Shown here one piece after another: positions 10,257-18,760 of a DNA stretch of 64,000 nt. The stretch comes from Xanthomonas sp. (GTDB lineage: Bacteria; Pseudomonadota; Gammaproteobacteria; Xanthomonadales; Xanthomonadaceae): positions 42,134-106,133 of the forward strand of contig NZ_JAFIWC010000020.1 in assembly GCF_017163755.1 (NCBI RefSeq). The letters run 5' to 3'. The translations under genes were made by a program, and so were the position numbers. Each line of letters begins with the position of its first letter. Position 1 is the stretch's first letter. Below the pieces are notes generated by a model that did no database searches, was not told the origin of the DNA, and saw nothing but the letters and a program-made list of their open reading frames with translations.

Positions 10257-11033
10257 TCACGGCGGCGACCGCAGCCACGCCTGCATCGTATCCGACATGT
10301 ATCCGATACAGCGCCCGACCTGCGGCTGCCAGTCGCGCCAATCGTCGCCGGCCGCGCCCAGATGGACCTGCCGGGCGCGTTCCAGCGCCGGGCGGTGCTC
10401 GGGCGGCAGCTGCGCACCCACGCGCGAGGCGGCGACGTCCTTGGGCACGATGTCGCCGCTGCACAGGGTGATCCACATCCGCGCCAGCGTGAGCAGGGCG
10501 TGCTTCTCTTCGCCCGGCCAGTGCTGCGCCACCTCCGGCAGCATCGCCGCCATCGCCGCGCGCAGGTCGCTGTCCGGCACCGCGGGCAGCAGCCGTTCCG
10601 GCGCAGGGCCGGCGAGCGCCACGCCGCGCGTGCGCGCCTGGGTCAGCAGCAACGCCAGATCCGGATCGCGCTCCGCCGCCGGCACCTGGCCGGCGCTCAG
10701 CTGCGGACGCAGCCACTCGCCGAACTGCAGTTCGCGCCGCGCCGGATGCCGCCACGGCACCACGTCGGCGAGCACGAGCAGGGTCAGTTCCAGCGGGCGC
10801 CGCGCCGGGTCGCCGGGCGGCGCCGACAGCGCCAGCAGCGCGGCCATCGTGCCGGCGCGCTCGGTCTCGCTCAACGGCCGCCGCGCGATCGCCAGCAGGT
10901 CGATGTCGCTGTGCGGACGCAGCCCGCCGTCGACGAACGAGCCGTACAGGTACACGGCGAGCAGGTCGCCGCCGAGGCGCTGCTTCAGCAGTGCGGTCGC
11001 GTCGAGCGCCTGCGGCGGAAAGGGAACGGTCAT
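10257..11033 (-). CDS. AadA-like aminoglycoside nucleotidyltransferase
   Basis: 258 residues, close to the usual 260 of ANT(3'') enzymes. The nucleotidyltransferase motif G-S-F-x10-S-D-I-D-L (LYGSFVDGGLRPHSDIDLL) supplies the metal-binding aspartates. The following LELTLLVLADVVPWRHPARR with RELQFGEW closely follows the AadA pattern, including the glutamate thought to be the catalytic base. The C-terminal helical domain is also AadA-like (LTLARMWITLCSGDIVPKDVAA). Known relatives adenylylate streptomycin and spectinomycin. Base composition matches the neighbours and there is no integron or transposon around it, so it looks chromosomal. Actual resistance is not proven by sequence. Confidence 0.85.
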   Translation of the reverse strand: MTVPFPPQALDATALLKQRLGGDLLAVYLYGSFVDGGLRPHSDIDLLAIARRPLSETERAGTMAALLALSAPPGDPARRPLELTLLVLADVVPWRHPARRELQFGEWLRPQLSAGQVPAAERDPDLALLLTQARTRGVALAGPAPERLLPAVPDSDLRAAMAAMLPEVAQHWPGEEKHALLTLARMWITLCSGDIVPKDVAASRVGAQLPPEHRPALERARQVHLGAAGDDWRDWQPQVGRCIGYMSDTMQAWLRSPP

Positions 11034-11411
11034 CGGGAAATTCTACCGGCGCCGCGCCGATGCGCGGAACCGGCGGCGTGGGCCGCACGCGTCGTGCGCA
11101 GCGACGACAAGGCGCGCTGGCGTTGCGGGCAACGACGACCGACGACCACGCGCGAACGAGAACGTGGCCGCCAGCGGCGAGGAAAACGTCGGCGGCAACG
11201 GCAGCCGCATCCATCCGGCCCAGCTGACGCTGCGTGGCCAGTGCCTTCGTTGTCGCCGCGGCCGGGGGCGCACCACGGTGCCGAGCGCGGCGTGGCAAAG
11301 GTCCCTGCTGGCACGGAGCAGGCCAGCCTGCGGCCGTCCAGGCAGCGGCGACGGCGATGCCGCGATCCGCGCTATCATGTAACTACATTGGTTACATTTA
11401 AGGTGGCTGAA
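11034..11411. other. divergent intergenic region upstream of the methyltransferase
   Basis: This 378-base region separates the AadA-like gene (minus) from the methyltransferase (plus). Its first 330 bases are GC-rich with no supported gene. The last 40 bases are AT-rich and carry the inverted repeat annotated separately, where the methyltransferase promoter should be. Confidence 0.4.
11377..11397. promoter_or_regulatory. perfect inverted repeat, putative operator
   Basis: ATGTAAC (11377-11383) and GTTACAT (11391-11397) are exact reverse complements separated by seven bases. The right arm ends 14 bases before the methyltransferase ATG, overlapping the expected promoter or ribosome site. It stands out from the GC-rich surroundings. 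It is most simply an operator for a dimeric repressor, but no regulator gene adjoins, so the binder is unknown. Confidence 0.5.
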
Positions 11412-12080
11412 ATGAACTTCTCCGATGCGCAGGCCGTTGCCCACTACACCGAAGGTCCGCCGCGGCTGGTGCCGGGCTTCGCCGACATGCAGCGCATGAG
11501 CGCGATCCTGCTCGCCGAACGGGCGCCGCCAGACGCGCGGGTGCTGGTGCTGGGCGCGGGCGGCGGCCTGGAACTGAAGCTGTTCGCCGACACCCATCCG
11601 GGGTGGACGTTCGACGGCATAGACCCGTCGGCGGAAATGCTGGATCTGGCGCGGCGCACGCTCGGACCGCAGGCGCCGCGCGTGCGCCTGCAGCGCGGCT
11701 ACATCGATGACGCGGCGCAGGGCCCGTACGATGCGGCCAGCTGCCTGCTGACCCTGCATTTCCTGGCGCCGGACGCGCGGCGGCGGACGCTGGCCGAGGT
11801 CCGGCGCCGGCTCAGGCCCGGCGCCGCGTTCGTGGTCGCCCATTTCAGCTTCGCGCAGGGCAAAGACGAGCGTGCGCGCTGGCTGTCGCGCTATGCCGCC
11901 TTCGCGGTGGCCTCCGGCGTGGAGCCGGACAAGGCGCAGGCCGCGCGCGCGGCGATCGGCGATCGGCTGAGCATCCTGGCGCCGGAGCAGGACGAAGCGC
12001 TGCTGCGCGAGGCCGGCTTCTGCGGCATCAGCCAGTTCTATGCCGGCATGGCGTTCCGCGGCTGGGTGGCCTACGCCTAG
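11412..12080 (+). CDS. SAM-dependent class I methyltransferase
   Basis: 222 residues. AGGTGG lies just upstream of ATG. The Rossmann SAM-binding motif I is VLVLGAGGGLELK (about residues 44-56), motif II acidic residue follows in FDGIDPSAEML, and motif IV is YDAASCLLTLHFL. This is the methyltransferase type 12/25 pattern used on small molecules. Nothing in the sequence identifies the substrate. The gene is transcribed away from the AadA-like gene and preceded by a perfect inverted repeat, suggesting its own regulated promoter. Confidence 0.82.
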   Translation: MNFSDAQAVAHYTEGPPRLVPGFADMQRMSAILLAERAPPDARVLVLGAGGGLELKLFADTHPGWTFDGIDPSAEMLDLARRTLGPQAPRVRLQRGYIDDAAQGPYDAASCLLTLHFLAPDARRRTLAEVRRRLRPGAAFVVAHFSFAQGKDERARWLSRYAAFAVASGVEPDKAQAARAAIGDRLSILAPEQDEALLREAGFCGISQFYAGMAFRGWVAYA

Positions 12081-12229
12081 CGGTGGCGACCGCGCAGCCG
12101 TTGCACCGTTGCACCGATGCCGGCGCATGCCGGTGGGCGGTGCCGCATCGTCGGCGGCCGCAGGCCGGGCGTGTCGCCGGCGGTTCCGCGGATGCCGCGT
12201 GGCGCGGCAGGGCGAACGCGGCCTGCGGA

Positions 12230-13195
12230 TCAGGCGCCCTGTGCCTGCACGCCCTCCAGCGCGCGGCCGCCCAGCCGCGCCGCGTACAGCGCCGCGCCGT
12301 AGTGCGGCGCATGCAGCGGCGGCCGCACTTCGAACGCCGGGCTCGCCGCGTGCAAGGCGCTGCGGAACGGCGCCAGCAGCAGGTCGCCGGCGCTGAACGC
12401 GCCGCCGGAGTACGACACCGGCACCGGTTCGTCCGCCGCGAACGCCAGCGCCACGCGCAGCGCGTCGCAGACCTGGGCCAGTTCGCGCCCGGCGTCGGCG
12501 AAGATCGCCACCGCCGCCGCATCGCCGGCGCGCGCCGCCTCGGCCACCCGCTGCGACAGCTGCGCCAGGTCGCCGCGCGCATAGGTCTGGCCGCCGTAGA
12601 CGTGGGCGCAGATGTCCAGGTCGTGCTCCAGGCCGAAATGCGCGTTGAACACGGCGTGCAGCGGACCCTTGGGCAGGCGCCCGTCGCTCATGCGCGAATA
12701 GGCGTTGAGCCCGCGCATGGCGATCCAGTAGGCCGAGCCTTCGTCCGAGAACGCCTCGCCCCAGCCGCCGGCGCGCGCGGCGGCGCCGCGGCGCTGGCCG
12801 TAGCCGATCGAGCCGGTGCCGGCGACGATGTTGATGCCGTCGGCGCAGCCCAGCGAACCGGCCCAGCCGCAGACCATGTCGTTGTCGCAGACATAGCGCG
12901 CATGGCCCAGGATCGCCGCCGGATAGGCCTGCAGCTGCGCCGTGGCGTGGCTGTCCTCGCCATAGGCGGGCAGGCCGAAGAACGCGTAGGCGATGTCCTG
13001 CAGCGGCCGCCCGGCCGCATCCAGCACCTGCGCCACGCCATCGGCCAGGATCGCGCGCACCCCGTCCAGGCCCACGTGCGGGTGATAGGTGGTGCCTAGC
13101 TGGGCCTGCGCGAGCAGGCGGCCGGCCTCGTCGATCAGCGCGAAGCGGGTCCTGGTGCCGCCGCCGTCCACGCCCAGGTACACGGGCGCGCTCAT
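12230..13195 (-). CDS. BadF/BadG/BcrA/BcrD-type sugar kinase (N-acetylhexosamine kinase-like)
   Basis: 321 residues with the ASKHA fold. Phosphate-1 motif LGVDGGGTRTRFALID is at residues 6-21, and the adenosine/phosphate-2 region includes NIVAGTGSIGYG. Family members include eukaryotic GlcNAc kinase and bacterial glucosamine/GalNAc kinases. The start ATG overlaps the stop of agaS by four bases (ATGA, 13192-13195), so the two are translationally coupled. In this operon it most likely phosphorylates the sugar taken up, such as GalNAc or galactosamine, to the 6-phosphate used by AgaS. The exact sugar is inferred from context only. Confidence 0.82.
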   Translation of the reverse strand: MSAPVYLGVDGGGTRTRFALIDEAGRLLAQAQLGTTYHPHVGLDGVRAILADGVAQVLDAAGRPLQDIAYAFFGLPAYGEDSHATAQLQAYPAAILGHARYVCDNDMVCGWAGSLGCADGINIVAGTGSIGYGQRRGAAARAGGWGEAFSDEGSAYWIAMRGLNAYSRMSDGRLPKGPLHAVFNAHFGLEHDLDICAHVYGGQTYARGDLAQLSQRVAEAARAGDAAAVAIFADAGRELAQVCDALRVALAFAADEPVPVSYSGGAFSAGDLLLAPFRSALHAASPAFEVRPPLHAPHYGAALYAARLGGRALEGVQAQGA

Positions 13196-14352
13196 GCGTC
13201 CAGCGCGTACAGGCGCACGCCCTGCACGACGCGGTTGACGGTGCCGGCCGGGTTGGGATTGTCCGGGCTGACGCCGAGCGCGCGCGAGGTCATGAACGCG
13301 TAGATCTGCGCCACGGCCACGTACGGCCACAGCAGGTCCAGGTCCGCCGCGTCGGCCATGCCCGGCACGGCGATGGCGTCGGCGCCGGCCTCGGCGCGCG
13401 GCTGCGCGCTCACCTCGACGATGCGCGCGGCGCAACCGTCGCGGCGCAGTTCGTCGATCAGGTCGCGGTCGTAGCGGCGGGTGAGCGGGTCGTTGGACAC
13501 GAACACCACCACCAGCGTGCGCGCGGTGATGAAGGTCTTGGGCCCGTGGCGGAATCCCAGCGGCGAGTCGAAGCAGGTCGCCACCGCGCCGTTGCTGAGC
13601 TCGCCCAGCTTCAGCGACGCCTCGCGCGCCAGGCCCTGCAGCAGGCCGCTGCCCAGGTACACCACGCGATCGTGGCGCGCCAGCGCCAGCGACTGCAGCA
13701 GCGGGCGCGACTGTTCGATCACCCGCTCCATGGCGCCGGCGATGGCGCCGATGCGCCGGTCCAGGCTGCCGGCCGGCAGCAGCGCGGCGACGATCGCGTA
13801 CAGCATGCAGCTGAAGCTGGAGGTCATCGCGAAGCTGGTGTCGTGGGTCTGCTCCGGCAGCAGCAGGGTCATCACGTGGGCGACCGGCACCGAGCACAGC
13901 GCGCCGTCGGCATTGCAGGTCACCACCAGGTGGCGCACGTCGCGCACCAGCGATTCGGCCAGTCGCACCGCGGCCAGGCTCTCGGGGCTGTTGCCGGAAC
14001 GGCCGAAGGACACCAGCAGCAGCGGCTGCTGCGGGTCCAGGTACAGCTGCGGGGCGCAGACGATGTCGGTGGTGGGCACCGCGTCCACGCGCGCGGCCAG
14101 CGCGCGGTCCAGCAGCGGCGCGACGCACTGGCCGATGTAGGCCGACGTGCCGGCGCCGGTCAGGATCACCCGGGCGGCGGGATTGCCGGCCAGCGGCGCG
14201 GCGAAGGCCTGGATCGCGGCGTGCAGCCGGCCCACCAGCGCGTGGGTCTGCTGCAGCATGCGCGGCTGCTGTTCGATCTCGCGCGCGGTCCAGATCGCGC
14301 CGGAGGCGATCAGCTCGGCCTCGCTCGCGCCCAGGTGCTCAGTGCTGGTCAT
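13192..14352 (-). CDS. agaS: AgaS-type SIS-domain sugar-phosphate deaminase/isomerase
   Basis: 386 residues, the normal AgaS length. It carries two SIS domains. The first has ILTGAGTSAYIG and LLVSFGRSGNSPES, which bind sugar phosphate; the second has VVYLGSGLLQGLAREASLKLGEL. The ASLKLGELSNG stretch and the histidine in GFRHGPKTF are characteristic of AgaS/GlmS-like isomerases. AgaS proteins convert galactosamine-6-phosphate to tagatose-6-phosphate with loss of ammonia. The start chosen at 14352 overlaps the gatZ end by 14 bases; an ATG at 14367 is also possible. It sits between gatZ and the kinase in a coupled operon, consistent with galactosamine/GalNAc breakdown. Confidence 0.9.
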   Translation of the reverse strand: MTSTEHLGASEAELIASGAIWTAREIEQQPRMLQQTHALVGRLHAAIQAFAAPLAGNPAARVILTGAGTSAYIGQCVAPLLDRALAARVDAVPTTDIVCAPQLYLDPQQPLLLVSFGRSGNSPESLAAVRLAESLVRDVRHLVVTCNADGALCSVPVAHVMTLLLPEQTHDTSFAMTSSFSCMLYAIVAALLPAGSLDRRIGAIAGAMERVIEQSRPLLQSLALARHDRVVYLGSGLLQGLAREASLKLGELSNGAVATCFDSPLGFRHGPKTFITARTLVVVFVSNDPLTRRYDRDLIDELRRDGCAARIVEVSAQPRAEAGADAIAVPGMADAADLDLLWPYVAVAQIYAFMTSRALGVSPDNPNPAGTVNRVVQGVRLYALDA

Positions 14353-15628
14353 GGGGATGGCATGCATGATGGTAGTCGTCGAGTGCGGCACCGATGTGCG
14401 CCATGGCCAGGGACTGCGGATCGTTGCTCGCGGTCCCGTTGCGCAGCGCATGCAGTGCGTGGGGGAGGAACTGGCTGATCAGGGAGATCGGCGGCGGGTC
14501 GGCGCGCAGGTTGTCGAACAGGCGCTGGCGGGCCTGCTCGATCGCCGGGTCGGGCCAGTAGTAGCGGATGCGGTCGCTGAGGCTGTACTGCAGGTCCACG
14601 CGCAGCGCATCGCCCTGGCGGTGGTAGTAGCGCTGCCAGTGGCCGGGCAGCTCGCGCATGCGTTCCAGCGTGACCTCGCGCAGGCGCGCGCGGCGCGGCG
14701 CGTCGATCCACTCGCGCTCGATCGCGTCCAGCGCCCACAGCGCCTCGCGCAGCGCGAAGGTCAGGCCGGGGCCAACCTTGAGGATGGCGAAGTGGTCGCG
14801 CACCAGCGCACGCAGCGCGTCGCGGGTCTGGTAGTCGGTGGAATGCGCCTCGAACACCATCCCCGGCACCGGCTCGATCGCCTGGCTCAGCGCGCGCGCC
14901 GCGTCCGGCCGGTAGTCGACCACGCTGTGGTGGTCGAATTCCACGCCCGGCTGCACCACCGAGGCCAGCACCCGCTGCCAGGCCTGCGCCAGGCCGGCCT
15001 GCGCGAACGCCTGGCGGTGCGCCTCGATGGTGGCCAGCGCGGCCTGCGGCGTGGTCAGCGCCAGGCCTTCGATGGTTTCGGTGGCGCCGCCGGGCACCGG
15101 CACCTCGGTGCCGATCACGTACACCGGCGCCTCGCCGCCGGCCTGCGCGTGGGCCGCTTCGGCGGCCTGGCACAGGCGCACCGCGCGGCGCACGATCTCC
15201 GCCTCGGGCAACGGCTGCGGATCGCCCTGGCAGGCCATCGAGCAGTCCAGGTGGATCTTGCGGAAGCCGGCGGCCACGTACGCGGCCACCATGGTCTCGG
15301 CCTTGTCCATCGCCGCGCCGGCGTCCAGCGCGGTCCACGGATTCGGCCCGAGGTGGTCGCCGCCCAGGGCGATGCGCGCCGGGTCGAAGCCGACCCGTTC
15401 GGCGATGGCGTGGACGAAGCCGGCGAAGTCGCGCGGGGTCATGCCGGTGTAGCCGCCGTCCTGGTTGACCTGGTTGCAGGTCGCTTCGAACAGCACCAGA
15501 TCCTGGCCGTTGCGCTGGGCATGGCGCAGGCCGGCTTCGATGACGAGGGGGTGCGCCGAGCAGATCGAGGTCACGCCGATGGCGTGCCCGCGCTTGTGGC
15601 GGTCGATGAGGTCGAGCAGGACGTGCAT
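14339..15628 (-). CDS. gatZ: GatZ/KbaZ-like D-tagatose-1,6-bisphosphate aldolase accessory subunit
   Basis: 429 residues with the family opening LLDLIDRHKRGHAIGVTSICSAHP and the following stretch ATCNQVNQDGGYTGMTP. In enteric bacteria this protein is the non-catalytic partner that stabilises the class II aldolase GatY/KbaY; AgaZ homologues have also been proposed to be tagatose-6-phosphate kinases. No GatY/KbaY gene lies in this window, so either the catalytic subunit is elsewhere or this protein has the kinase-like role. The start is 12 bases after the stop of the DMT transporter and the end overlaps agaS. Confidence 0.88.
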   Translation of the reverse strand: MHVLLDLIDRHKRGHAIGVTSICSAHPLVIEAGLRHAQRNGQDLVLFEATCNQVNQDGGYTGMTPRDFAGFVHAIAERVGFDPARIALGGDHLGPNPWTALDAGAAMDKAETMVAAYVAAGFRKIHLDCSMACQGDPQPLPEAEIVRRAVRLCQAAEAAHAQAGGEAPVYVIGTEVPVPGGATETIEGLALTTPQAALATIEAHRQAFAQAGLAQAWQRVLASVVQPGVEFDHHSVVDYRPDAARALSQAIEPVPGMVFEAHSTDYQTRDALRALVRDHFAILKVGPGLTFALREALWALDAIEREWIDAPRRARLREVTLERMRELPGHWQRYYHRQGDALRVDLQYSLSDRIRYYWPDPAIEQARQRLFDNLRADPPPISLISQFLPHALHALRNGTASNDPQSLAMAHIGAALDDYHHACHPHDQH

Positions 15629-15640
15629 GGGGGAGTCCAG

Positions 15641-16567
15641 TCAGGGGAGGGGGGCGGCGGCGGTGTCGCGCTCGGGTTCGAGCACCAGCAGCAGCGAGGC
15701 GATCAGGGCCAGGGCCAGGCCGGCCATCTTCAGCGGGCCCGGCACCACGCTGGCGAAGATCAGCGACAGCACCGCGGTCACCAGCGGCGCGCCGGCGTTG
15801 GTCAGCGGCGCGACCACGATCGCCTTGCCGTGGCGGAACGCGTACACCAGGGTCAGCGCGCCGATGGCGTTGAGCAACTGGATCGCCGCGGTCATCCACG
15901 GCCCGTCCAGGCCCAGGTTGACCGGTTGCCGCCAGTCGGTCATCGCCAGCGCCACCGGGGTCAGCAGCAGCGCGCCCAGCGCCATGTAGAAGAAGATGCT
16001 CTCGGCGCGCACGCTGTGGTTGGCCAGGCGCATGAAATAGGCCTGCACGCCCCAGGCCAGCATGATCAGCAGCGACTGCAGGAACCAGCCCAGGCCCTCG
16101 CCGGCGCCGCGGCCGAAGGACAGGTCCAGCAGCGGCAGCGCCACCAGCGCCAGCCCGATGCCCAGCGTGCCCAGCCAGCCGGTGCGTTCGCGCAGCAGCA
16201 GGAACGACAGCGCGATGGTGACCACCGGCGACAGCGAGATGATCGGGAACACGAAATAGGCCGGGCCGATGGTCAGCGTGTGGAACAGCAGCATCTGCCC
16301 GCCGGCGCCGAGCAGGCCGATGGTCAGCCCGTAGATCACCGCGCGCGGCGAGCGCTCCAGCGCCCAGCCGCCGCGCCACAGGATGTACAGCGCCGGCACG
16401 ATCATCGTCAGCGCCCACACGCAGTACACCAGCGTATCGGGGAAACCGTGCTGCGCGGACAGCGGCGACAGCGCGCCCCACACGCCCCACAGGGCGACGG
16501 TGGACAGCGCGAACGCCAGCCACGGACGGCGCCGCGGCGAAGCGGCCGCGAGCGGGGAAGCGCTCAC
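15641..16567 (-). CDS. DMT/EamA-family membrane transporter
   Basis: 308 residues starting with GTG, which overlaps the GH36 stop by four bases (GTGA, 16564-16567). About ten hydrophobic helices are visible in two five-helix halves, the EamA layout, beginning WLAFALSTVALWGVWG and including VYCVWALTMIVPALYIL. The segment AYFVFPIISLSPVVTIALSFLLLRER is typical of the first repeat. Its place between a glycosidase and sugar-phosphate enzymes suggests it carries the released amino sugar or galactose across the inner membrane. The substrate is not shown by sequence. Confidence 0.85.
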   Translation of the reverse strand: MSASPLAAASPRRRPWLAFALSTVALWGVWGALSPLSAQHGFPDTLVYCVWALTMIVPALYILWRGGWALERSPRAVIYGLTIGLLGAGGQMLLFHTLTIGPAYFVFPIISLSPVVTIALSFLLLRERTGWLGTLGIGLALVALPLLDLSFGRGAGEGLGWFLQSLLIMLAWGVQAYFMRLANHSVRAESIFFYMALGALLLTPVALAMTDWRQPVNLGLDGPWMTAAIQLLNAIGALTLVYAFRHGKAIVVAPLTNAGAPLVTAVLSLIFASVVPGPLKMAGLALALIASLLLVLEPERDTAAAPLP

Positions 16568-18648
16568 GCGGACGCTCCCAGCGGCGTGGCCTGGAGCAGG
16601 GCGAAGCGCTCGAACGCCAGCGTCAGTGTGTCCTCGCCGGCGGCCACTTCGCCCAGGTCCACGTCGTTGAACAGGTCGCGCACCCGGTAGCGGCCGGCAC
16701 CCAGGCCGCGCAGCTGCAGCGGGCCGTCCCAGCGCGCGGCGTAGAAGCCGTAGTACATCGCGCCGTCCTTGGCGATCGCGTGCGCCTCGGGCTTGTCGAA
16801 GCCGATGTCGTACAGCGCGCCCAGGTAGTCGCCCTGCGGCAGCATGTGCCGCTTGTACAGGTCCACCCACTTGCGCCACAGCGCTTCCTTGCGCGCGGTC
16901 AGCACGAAGCCGCCCGGCGGCAGCGGCACGCTCGGATTGTCGATGTCGCGCGGCCAGGTGAACTTGGACGAGATCACCGCGCCGATGCCGACGCTGGAGG
17001 CGAAGTCGTCATGGCCGTCGGCCAGTTCCACATGGTCGCCGGCATAGCTGCTGCGCGCGCCGATCAGCGCCTTCATGCTCTTGCCCTTGCTGCGCACCTG
17101 CCAGGAGGACAGCGGGTCGGACGCCGGGTACTGGTCGGTGGCCGGCAGGTTGTGGAACGCGAACGCGGTGCCGCAGGGGCACAACTCCACCACCGCGTCC
17201 GGGTTGGCCTCGTGCGCGGCGCGATGGATCGCGTCCCAGAACCTGGCCAGGCCCTGCACCGAATCGCTGGGATGCGCGTGGCGGTGCGCCGGGTTGTGGC
17301 ACGGCGCCACCGCGTTGAGGTGCTGGCCGTCGAGCTTGATGCCCTCGAAGCCCCAGTCGCCGATCGCCTTCTTCACCAGCGCCACGTAGAAATCGATCGT
17401 CGGCTGGTAGGCCGGGCACTGGGTCAGCGCGTTCCACCAGGTCACGGTCTGGAACGCGCCGTCCTTGTCCAGCAGCAGCATGTCCACGTGCTCGTGCAGC
17501 ACGTCGCTGCCCGGATCGGCGGCCAGCGGCGCCAGCCACAGGCGCGGGCGCATGCCCTGCTTGCGTACCTGCGCGACGAACTCGCGCATGTCCGCCTCGC
17601 CGCGCGGGAACTTGCGCCGGTCGATGCGCCAGTCGCCTTCGTTGGTCTGCCAGCCGTCGTCCAGCACCGCCCATTCGAAGCCCAGTTCGCGTGCCTTGGG
17701 CAGGGTGTCCAGGATCTGCCGCAGGTTGAAGTTGCGTTCGTAGCCCCAGGCGCACCAGATCGGCGCGAACGCCGACGCCGGCGCCTGCGGCGCGACGATG
17801 CCTTCGGCCTGCATGAACTGCCGGTACTGCTGCAGCGGCGCGAAATGGTCGCCGCGGTGCACCGCCAGCAGGGTGCGCTCGGTGACCAGGGTCTGGCCCG
17901 GCGCCAGCGTCGCCGGCTGCGCCGATTCGACCGCGATGCTGGCGCCGCCGGCGGTCTTGCGCACCGGCAGGTCCAGCGGGCGCGGCACCGGTTCCATATG
18001 GCCCACGGCCAGGCCCACGTCGCGGCGCCAGATGTTGGCCACCGGCGTGCCGCCGCCGTAGTCGGACGAATCCATGGCCAGCGTGTTGCGCTGGGCGAAG
18101 CCGGCGCCCAGCGGCTGGACCCAGTCGCGGCGGTCGGTGTGGGTGGTGCCGGAGAAGCTCCAGAACCCGCCCGGCGCGTCGGCCAGTTCGTGCGCGGCGT
18201 TGCGCCAGCCGGCGATCTCCAGCGCGCTGTGGCCATCGTTGCGGTAGCGGGTCTGCAGCACGGCCAGGCCGGGCAGGGCATCGAAGAAGGTCACCGCCAC
18301 CTGCTTCTCGATGCCCTGCGCCGAACGCCCGGTGACGATCGACTGCTGGCCGCGGCCGTGGCGCGCATCGTTGACCGGCATGGACCGCTGCGCGGTGAGC
18401 GCGAAATCCTCGAGCGCCCCATCTGCCAGCAGCAGGCTCTCGCTGGGCTGGTACGGGGTCAGCGGCTTGCCGCGGGCGAGCAGGCGGGTGTGCAGCCGGC
18501 GGTCGAAGGCGATCGACAGCACCGCGTCGTGCGCCATCGCCGAAGCTCCCTGGGTCCGCGCCGGCGCGGCCAGCGCCATCGGCACGGTGGCCCAGGCGCC
18601 GGCGCCGGCCACGAGCTTCAACATGGTGCGACGTGCGATCGGAGGCAT
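16564..18648 (-). CDS. secreted GH36-type alpha-galactosidase / alpha-N-acetylgalactosaminidase
   Basis: 694 residues. The N-terminus has a twin-arginine-like export signal (ARRTMLKLVAGAG, then ALAAPA). A beta-sandwich region (about 40-290) precedes a TIM barrel starting FAPIWCAWGYERNFN. The likely nucleophile is Asp440 in GIKLDGQH, and WAVLDDGWQ near residue 325 is a typical GH36/GH31-clan substrate-binding strand. The linked AgaS, GatZ and amino-sugar kinase favour an alpha-linked GalNAc substrate, but plain alpha-galactosidase activity is possible. It is the first gene of the minus-strand sugar operon, 112 bases from the divergent amidohydrolase gene. Confidence 0.83.
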   Translation of the reverse strand: MPPIARRTMLKLVAGAGAWATVPMALAAPARTQGASAMAHDAVLSIAFDRRLHTRLLARGKPLTPYQPSESLLLADGALEDFALTAQRSMPVNDARHGRGQQSIVTGRSAQGIEKQVAVTFFDALPGLAVLQTRYRNDGHSALEIAGWRNAAHELADAPGGFWSFSGTTHTDRRDWVQPLGAGFAQRNTLAMDSSDYGGGTPVANIWRRDVGLAVGHMEPVPRPLDLPVRKTAGGASIAVESAQPATLAPGQTLVTERTLLAVHRGDHFAPLQQYRQFMQAEGIVAPQAPASAFAPIWCAWGYERNFNLRQILDTLPKARELGFEWAVLDDGWQTNEGDWRIDRRKFPRGEADMREFVAQVRKQGMRPRLWLAPLAADPGSDVLHEHVDMLLLDKDGAFQTVTWWNALTQCPAYQPTIDFYVALVKKAIGDWGFEGIKLDGQHLNAVAPCHNPAHRHAHPSDSVQGLARFWDAIHRAAHEANPDAVVELCPCGTAFAFHNLPATDQYPASDPLSSWQVRSKGKSMKALIGARSSYAGDHVELADGHDDFASSVGIGAVISSKFTWPRDIDNPSVPLPPGGFVLTARKEALWRKWVDLYKRHMLPQGDYLGALYDIGFDKPEAHAIAKDGAMYYGFYAARWDGPLQLRGLGAGRYRVRDLFNDVDLGEVAAGEDTLTLAFERFALLQATPLGASA

Positions 18649-18699
18649 GGCGGCAATCCCGTTGAGGAGCCTGGATTCTGCGTCAGCCGTTGCGGTTGA

Positions 18700-18745
18700 T
18701 GCAAGCGTTTTGTTGCGATATGGTGCAGATAAGTTTCGTTATATA
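18700..18745. promoter_or_regulatory. divergent promoter with putative AgaR-type operator
   Basis: Between the GH36 operon and the amidohydrolase gene lies an AT-rich block with GTTTTGTTGCG (from 18707) and GTTTCGTTATAT (from 18733). TTTCG-type half sites also occur several times between the DeoR-type repressor and the TonB receptor (21007-21061). DeoR-family AgaR proteins bind such T/C-rich direct repeats. Shared control of both divergent units by the nearby repressor is inferred. Confidence 0.45.
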
Positions 18746-18760
18746 ACAAGAGGCGTTGCC

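Noticed and set aside
10257..11033. Resistance-gene cassette in an integron
   Set aside because: No integrase, attC-like imperfect palindrome or IS end is present, and composition matches neighbours.
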